Source of the DNA: Physcomitrium patens
Taxonomy: Eukaryota > Streptophyta > Bryopsida > Funariales > Funariaceae
Direction: 5' to 3'
NCBI RefSeq assembly: GCF_000002425.4
Contig: NC_037272.1
Span: 2,164,008-2,228,007, forward strand
DNA: 64,000 bases
Made by a program: the position numbers and the translations under genes. Shown one piece after another: positions 57,898 to 64,000 of this stretch. Under the pieces are notes generated by a model. That model worked only from the letters and a program-made list of their open reading frames with translations. It did no database searches and was not told the origin of the DNA. Every line of letters starts with the position of its first letter. Position 1 is the first letter of the stretch.

Positions 57898-59126
57898 CAA
57901 TCAATTGTACCCTCAGAACCTCTCTATTAACTGTTTCCTTCTGCGCGAATTCGAAAGAAATCGATCAGAATCTAAACAAGATTGCAGGAGCGTGAGGCTC
58001 CTCTCTGCTCCCCTCATGCACAGAAATCACGTATCTCGTCGTTAAAAAATAAAAATGGAAAAAAAAAGAGAAGAAAATTCTTTGTAAACTGTTGCGAAGT
58101 CTGGATTGAACCAAATACAAGCGGGAGCGAGGTCTTATATGAAGCCACAACTTAAGGACTCCGAGCTGTTTCCCTTGCAGTAACAAGAAATCTTCCTCTC
58201 ATGCTTTCATGTCTTCAAAAAATCGTTCAATCTAGTGCATCATCAGTCTCTCAATGCGTCTCGTCGTGCTTCTATATCACCCGGGCAGGCGGAATGAGTA
58301 TGACGTTCGTCAATGGCACCGTAGGATAAGGTACCGCGCGGTTGAGTAAGCACTGAAGTAATCGGGACATAGACGACAGTGACCTCCACTCCATCGACAA
58401 AATTGAATTCCAACTAATTCTTATCCCAGTTCGCTCCAACACTCTACCTTCAAGACCATCAGACTACAGTGAAAAATCATCTCTGGCGTGACTTGGCACC
58501 ACTCAAATGACTTCACCCCCTTCTGAATGTAGTGAAAAATAGTACCGACGTGCGTAATCCGCCAGCATCCGAACTCGCAATGATGGAGGCGGATTCCGAC
58601 GATTCCGTTGCCGCAAACGCAAGCAAAGGGTGATTGAACTAGGGCAATCGGTCAGGCCGGTCCTGAATTGCGAATACCGTGGTGGTCCGAGGATTGCAGG
58701 AAGCAAAAAGAGAAATGCTCTAGAGCGCTACCGAATTGACTATTTTGGGCTTTGGTTCGTCTCTTTCACTCTATGTGCTCGGGCCGCGGCCGCGCTGGCG
58801 GATTTTCCACTCCAGCGGCCTTGACACTGTCAACAGCGCGGAACCCAATCCTCGAATGTGGCACTGTCCAATTGATCGCAAAGCCGTCATCATGGAGACC
58901 AAGTTACGCTTTCTCGGACAAGTCTTCAACCTCGCAAAAAAGTGTTCTTCACACAAAAAGAAGCATGCACCAGTGATCTCAGTCTCCATGCAGAATGAGG
59001 TCATCTTTCTGGCCTTGATCAAATGCTTCTTTGCAACTTGATAAGCGTTACGAATTGGGTCTCGGTTTTAAACTAAGATTTCTTTTAGACTCGGAGATCC
59101 AATTGATTATATATGTGTGTGTAGTG

Positions 59127-59159
<33 letters not shown>

Positions 59160-59860
59160 GGTCCGAGTTGCATGGCCGGTGGGGGGGAGGGGGTCTGGTT
59201 ATACCGGAAGCACACATGCAGGTGCCGTAGCAGCGAGGAATTAGTCGAGAAACATGGTCGATGATTTTGAGGGTTGGGAAAATAAAAAGGAGGGATTGAT
59301 CAGGACACTTGAGCTTCTGTCACAAGTTTAAAAGTAGATCCCAGGATTTACGTGTTCGGAAGCGACGGAGTCATCACATTCAATCGTTAGATTAGACGCC
59401 GGACTCTTACACGCCCTCCGATGAGGATCAAATAACTGAATTTGTTAACTCAAACTGAACTTCGTTTCTCCATCACCATGTCTCTGTCATGGTCACGTCA
59501 CTTCGGGCGCTAACCATGCACTGCAAGTGCTGCATCACTCATCTCCTCTCCGCGCTTTGCCTCGCGGATCGGCTTTACGTTTTAGAATGCATGGCGCGGG
59601 TGCTGACAGCTCCAGCTTCCATCGCCACGGCGCAAATACTTCATCTTCCTTGCAGCGCAAGATATTGTTGAGTTTCGAGTCCACAAGCTCTTCGCCGCGT
59701 GCAAAAGCAATCCCAGCGTCAGTCTCCTTCTTTCCGGGCTTCTACTTCACGGCGGTGCATCGCCTCTTCATTCCCCGAACCCATGCGTCGATTCAGCATG
59801 GCTAGTGCTTGCTGGTCGTGGCTTCATTCTGTTTTGCAAAAATAATCCCAAGCAAGCAAG
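57898..59860 (-). promoter_or_regulatory. GC-richer upstream region of the BPS1-like gene
   Basis: About 2 kb of moderate GC content continues upstream of the ATG on -. Frames up to about 100 codons occur on both strands but none shows a domain. Poly(T) at 59129-59156 and a G-run at about 59182-59195 lie within it. It probably holds the leader and promoter, and possibly a divergent transcript near 59.4-59.8 kb. Confidence 0.35.
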
Positions 59861-60717
59861 CTCAAGAAACAAAAATGAAACGGGATAAAAAGGAAAAAAC
59901 ACACGTGCTCATTAAAATATAAAAGAAGGAACCAGCAAAACAAGGAGAAACGACGTAGATCTCTGATCTAAAAAAAAAGATAAGATACTGCTGTTGTTGT
60001 TTAGTTTCCTTCAAAAGATGGCGCATGCTACTTGTGTTGAAAGCGATGGTGTCTCTCTCTCGATTGCTCTCAACATAAGGACACAGTTCCAATCAGAATA
60101 CATACCTACTCACATAACTGTGTGTATATATATATATATATATATATACATATATAAACAAGTATGTAAATCTGAAAAAATGATAGTTGTTGATAGCCAG
60201 AAATGCAGTTATCCATACAAACTGGGCTCAACCCAATGCCACAAAAGCCAGTTTGTTTTTATAGACACACAATGAGCTGTTTGTGTAATGTTCATTATCT
60301 TTGTTGGTGTGCAAAAAGCCATGTATTTGTAGTTTGTAAGATTTTTGGAGTTTGACACGATTCATCATGTTGAAGACCCACCTCTTTAAAACAAACAAAA
60401 CAATCTATTAGATAAAAATATATTCTCCTAACAACTTTTCAAAGTAATTAATGACAATTATTAAAGCCAACTTATTCATATTAAATTTATGTTAATAAGC
60501 ATTTATATTTATTAATTTAATATTAATTTAAACATAGTTTTATCCACATATATTCTGTAGCTCTACATTATCTTACTCTATATGTTTTAGTCCTTGCAAA
60601 CCTTTTTTTAATTATTTTTTAGATAATAAAAATATAAAAATATTTTATTTGAATCTAATTTCTATTTATCTATGCCACATAAAAAAAATAAGTATAAAAT
60701 TTCATTTAATATCAAAA

Positions 60718-60754
<37 letters not shown>

Positions 60755-61440
60755 TAAGAGTGTATACAAAGATGTGTGGCACCTATCGATGTAGTAAAAG
60801 AGAGGCGTCTACCTAGCGGTTCTCTAAAAACATTATAGAAATCAACTAAATTAATTTTAAACATCAAAGTATCAAAAATAAGTTCTTTAAATTACAATCT
60901 ATTTTTTTAACTAATTGTGTTTACTTAAAAGTGCTTATTGAGCTCATTTAATATTTTTTTATGGCTTATTTTAAAATATATAATTTTTTGACTATCCAAA
61001 AATAATTTAGCTTAATAAGGCCCTAAATAAATCACCTTGAGTAATTTAAGAAAATTTTGTAGTTATTTTTATATTAAATACGTTATATGTACTTATAATT
61101 AATTATGATTAAAATTATTTTAATTATTAAGAGTATCATTAAAATATTTATTGATTTAAAAATTTAATTTTGATTATGTATAAAAAAATCATAAGTATGA
61201 AATCCTTAATAAATATTCTATTCTTACAAAATCCTTAAAAAATTAATCACTCAATTAATTGTATGGAACAATCAATTCTTTTAAAGGTACAAAAAACAAA
61301 GATTTTGTTGAAGAAAAATAAATTTTAAGTCTTTAATAATCTATTCATCAAGGCATAATTCTATGCAAATTAATACAACTTAATTCAAGCAATTCAAAAA
61401 AATTAAACAAACAAATGTCACTTTAAGGAGAAAAAAATGT

Positions 61441-61503
<63 letters not shown>

Positions 61504-61685
61504 GTGAATAATTTGTAATTTTTTTTTTTTTTTTTAAGAAGTAGAATAATCTACATTTCTTTTAAACAAAACTACATATAATAAGTTCATATTCTTGTCA
61601 AATAGTCAAGATCATATAACTATTTAAAACCTTAAAGAAATAATATACTTGTGTGTTGTTAAAAAAATATTGTTGTATTACATAT
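59861..61685. other. AT-rich intergenic DNA with long microsatellites
   Basis: This contains (AT)n at about 60124-60150, poly(T) of about 33 at 60721-60753 and the longest (AT)n of the window at 61444-61500. No gene is seen. Confidence 0.6.
61444..61500. repeat. (AT)n microsatellite, about 57 bp
   Basis: An uninterrupted alternating AT tract, the longest of about twenty in the window. Confidence 0.95.
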
Positions 61686-61689
61686 GTGT

Positions 61690-62560
61690 GTAGTTTGGAA
61701 ATGCATCAAGCAATTGGTTATTGAAATAAACTTTAATTTTAAAAAAAATGAAAACCTACCAATCCTAATGAATTTTAAAATAAATTCCAATTAAACCTTA
61801 ACAACATTAATTAAAATCTAGTTAAATCCTAAAGGAATCTTAAAGAAAATTTAAATAATCATAAATGATTCAAAAAAAGTCTTTAAAAAATTCTAAATAA
61901 ATCCTAATTGAATCTAACCAAATTTTATGTAATTTCTAATAAATTCCAAAAAATATTAAAATAATATTAATTAAATTCTAATTAAATCCTGATAAAAGCT
62001 TTAAAATATCTTAAATAAATTTCAATTAAATTGTGACCAAATTCTAGTTAATATTTGAAAAATCCTAAAGATATCTTCAATAAAATTTTGACAAGTTCTA
62101 TAAAAAATTTAAAATCTCAATAATTTTTTATTAGATTTTTGATCTTGATTCAAAATATTTACACCCCTCAATATAAATATTAAAAAAAATTAAATTAAAA
62201 ATTTTGAATTGATAGATTAGGAGAAAAAGTTTTTAATTTGCAAGGATATTGCCTATCTTCCTTCTTCAATTTGACCTTAATCTTCCAATGTCAATAGCTC
62301 TTTTTTACACCATTAACTTGCTTTATATTTTTTTAATATTAAAAACTAAGTCAACTATCAACTCACACAAAATGAAATTTAATCCAACCAGAATATTGCT
62401 CAAATTTATAGAAAATTTCATTGATCTTTAACATTTTAAATTTTGATATCCTAACCCACTTGAATTTCAATCGCCTTTTAACTAACCGTCCCATTAAGCT
62501 CATGTTTAAAATACATATGCAATACAACTACTTTATAAAATTTAAAAATCTTTATTTTTA
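61690..62560 (-). repeat. Dispersed repeat family A, copy 5 (inverted)
   Basis: On - this reads a GTTAGTTAAAAGGCGATTGAA region, then AGAGCTATTGACATTGGAAG followed by GAAGGAAGATAGGCAA, then a section of TTAGGATTT/ATTTAGAATTT words. It matches the order in the other copies but is more diverged and lacks the regular 30-bp array. Confidence 0.55.
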
Positions 62561-64000
62561 GATCTATTACTAAATTTACAATTTTTTTTTAAATAAAATT
62601 TTTTACCACAAAAAATCCAAAGTAATTTAAAACAAATATAAATTTACAAAGCTCTTTTAAAGTTATTATCTACTCATATTCTTCCAACTTAATGCTTAAA
62701 AGACTTTATCAAGTCTATTCTTTAATTCCATTCTTTGGTCAACAAAAAACTAAAAAAAAATACTCACAATTGATGTGTGCACCCTATTTTGTATCTTCAA
62801 TTCTAGTTTTGACATTGGTTCACAACCGGTCTTCTTTATTGTATTAATGTAAAGATTTTTTAAAATAAATTTTATTAAAATATAATCTTTCATATTATCT
62901 TAAGATGCCTATAATATTTTTTTTACTAATATACCTTTTTTAAATTTTTTTATGGCTCCACATATAAGTAAAAACCTTTATATAAAAAAATATATATTAA
63001 TAATAATTTTTTTTATCACTTTATTATATTTTTCATATTTAAAAATAAATTTCTACTATATTTTTTAATTACATATTTTCATAATATAATCTTTAGTTTT
63101 TTTTTCTTCAATAATTGTATTACAACAAGATAACATAAAGAAAGGAGAGACAATTATAAAATAGAAAAGAATTATCATAATTATTGTAAGATACAAAAAA
63201 ATTATAGTCTAAAATCAAGATCAAAACAAAAAATAGGTATTAACAAGAGTGAAAATAGCCTAAATCTTACCTTCATATATACTAATTACAAAGAATGTCT
63301 TGTAGAAGCTTTTTAAAGTCTACAAGGTTTAAAAATAAGTTTTAAGTTATAGATTGCTTCCAATGCAACTTTCTAAATGTAAAAAACTTATTAGATAAGT
63401 TGTAAGAGCCACATGGTGTTTCTACATAAGTCTTAATACCTAATTTTTTTATTAAATTTTCTTTTTTTAATAATTTGATTTGTCTTGTTATTATTAATAT
63501 TTGAATAGAAGAAAGAAAATTGTTCATTAAAAAATATTATGATAAATAGGTTGTTTAATTAATTAATTTTTTTTTGTAACAACCTATTTGAAAATAAAAA
63601 ATTTCCTAAAAACCTATTACTAAGCTAATTAAAAATCAGCTATATAATTTGGATTATAAAATTTAAAAATTATTTTTTAAAAAACTTATCAACTTAATTA
63701 TATAATATTTGTATGTATCTCAAAAATTTCCTCAAGACTTCTTAATAAAAATATAATCTTCTAAAAAAACTTTATTTAATTATATTTATTAAAATACTAT
63801 AGGTATATATTACAAATATACTTTTAATAATTTTTATTTTTTTGTATATTTCAAACAACTACAAATGACTAATTTATATGACTATATTTTTAAGAGAATG
63901 ATAAAGGGATCCAAATATTTACTGAAGCGACTCACTCTATCTTAACCATCATTGCATCCTTGTGGCTCTTATCCATGTTCTCAACCATTCTCTATTTCTA
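62561..64000. other. AT-rich DNA with a decayed LTR-family stretch
   Basis: Around 63200-63420 the words AATAGGTATT, AACAAGAGTGAAAATAGCC and CTTCATATATACTAATTAC match the 541-545-bp LTR family, so a degraded copy is likely. The rest is AT-rich, with poly(T) runs and no gene. The final 100 bases become slightly more complex at the window edge. Confidence 0.45.

Noticed and set aside
58400..59860. A separate protein-coding gene upstream of the BPS1-like gene
   Set aside because: Frames of 60-100 codons occur on both strands with no shared register, no splice-consistent extension and no recognisable motif.

Overview
The window looks like plant nuclear DNA, most likely from a bryophyte and probably a moss. 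Four things point that way: a jasmonate-receptor-type (COI1-like) F-box gene with GT-AG introns, a BYPASS1-like gene family found in land plants, decayed Ty3/gypsy retrotransposons, and GC-rich gene islands set in very AT-rich, (AT)n-microsatellite-laden DNA. The COI1-like protein has valine at the Arabidopsis Ala384 position, which matches bryophyte-type receptors. The species cannot be named from this sequence.

Only three conventional host genes are supported. (1) About 11.2-15.5 kb holds an SPT2-type chromatin protein on + (CDS 12789-14774, one coding exon, probably with an intron in the 5' leader). (2) About 21-27.3 kb holds the COI1-like F-box/LRR gene on - (five coding exons, 24868 to 22092, 667 aa), with an unusual Tyr/acidic C-terminal tail and a long GC-rich upstream region. 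(3) About 56.4-59.9 kb holds a BPS1-like gene on - (57897 to 56486), which contains a 96-nt in-frame intron lacking stop codons. A fourth moderately GC-rich island (19.65-20.7 kb) and a small one (43.6-44.45 kb) contain no protein I recognise.

The rest is mobile-element DNA. A complete Tc1-type (DD34E) transposon lies at 4874-6457, with identical 33-bp terminal inverted repeats, TA target-site duplications and a transposase broken by one late stop codon. Two solo LTRs of one Ty3-type family (7502-8042 and 32441-32985) have exact 5-bp target duplications; the first is nested in an older copy of its own family. A heavily mutated Ty3/gypsy element lies on - at about 47.3-51.85 kb, an unrelated Ty3 integrase relic on + at 52.4-52.87 kb, and a PHD-finger fragment at about 55 kb. 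A dispersed repeat family of about 1-1.7 kb occurs five times in both orientations and carries GGATTTAG-like internal repeats; one copy is organised as a 30-bp minisatellite.

Two diverged copies of an unidentified sequence face each other as an inverted repeat (about 32.1-34.9 kb and 39.15-41.34 kb) around a 4.2-kb spacer. Smaller structures include a MITE-like element at 16901-17271 and compact overlapping palindromes at 36.8 kb and 0.24 kb. I found no tRNA, rRNA or CRISPR features. The three host genes look functionally independent and do not form a cluster.
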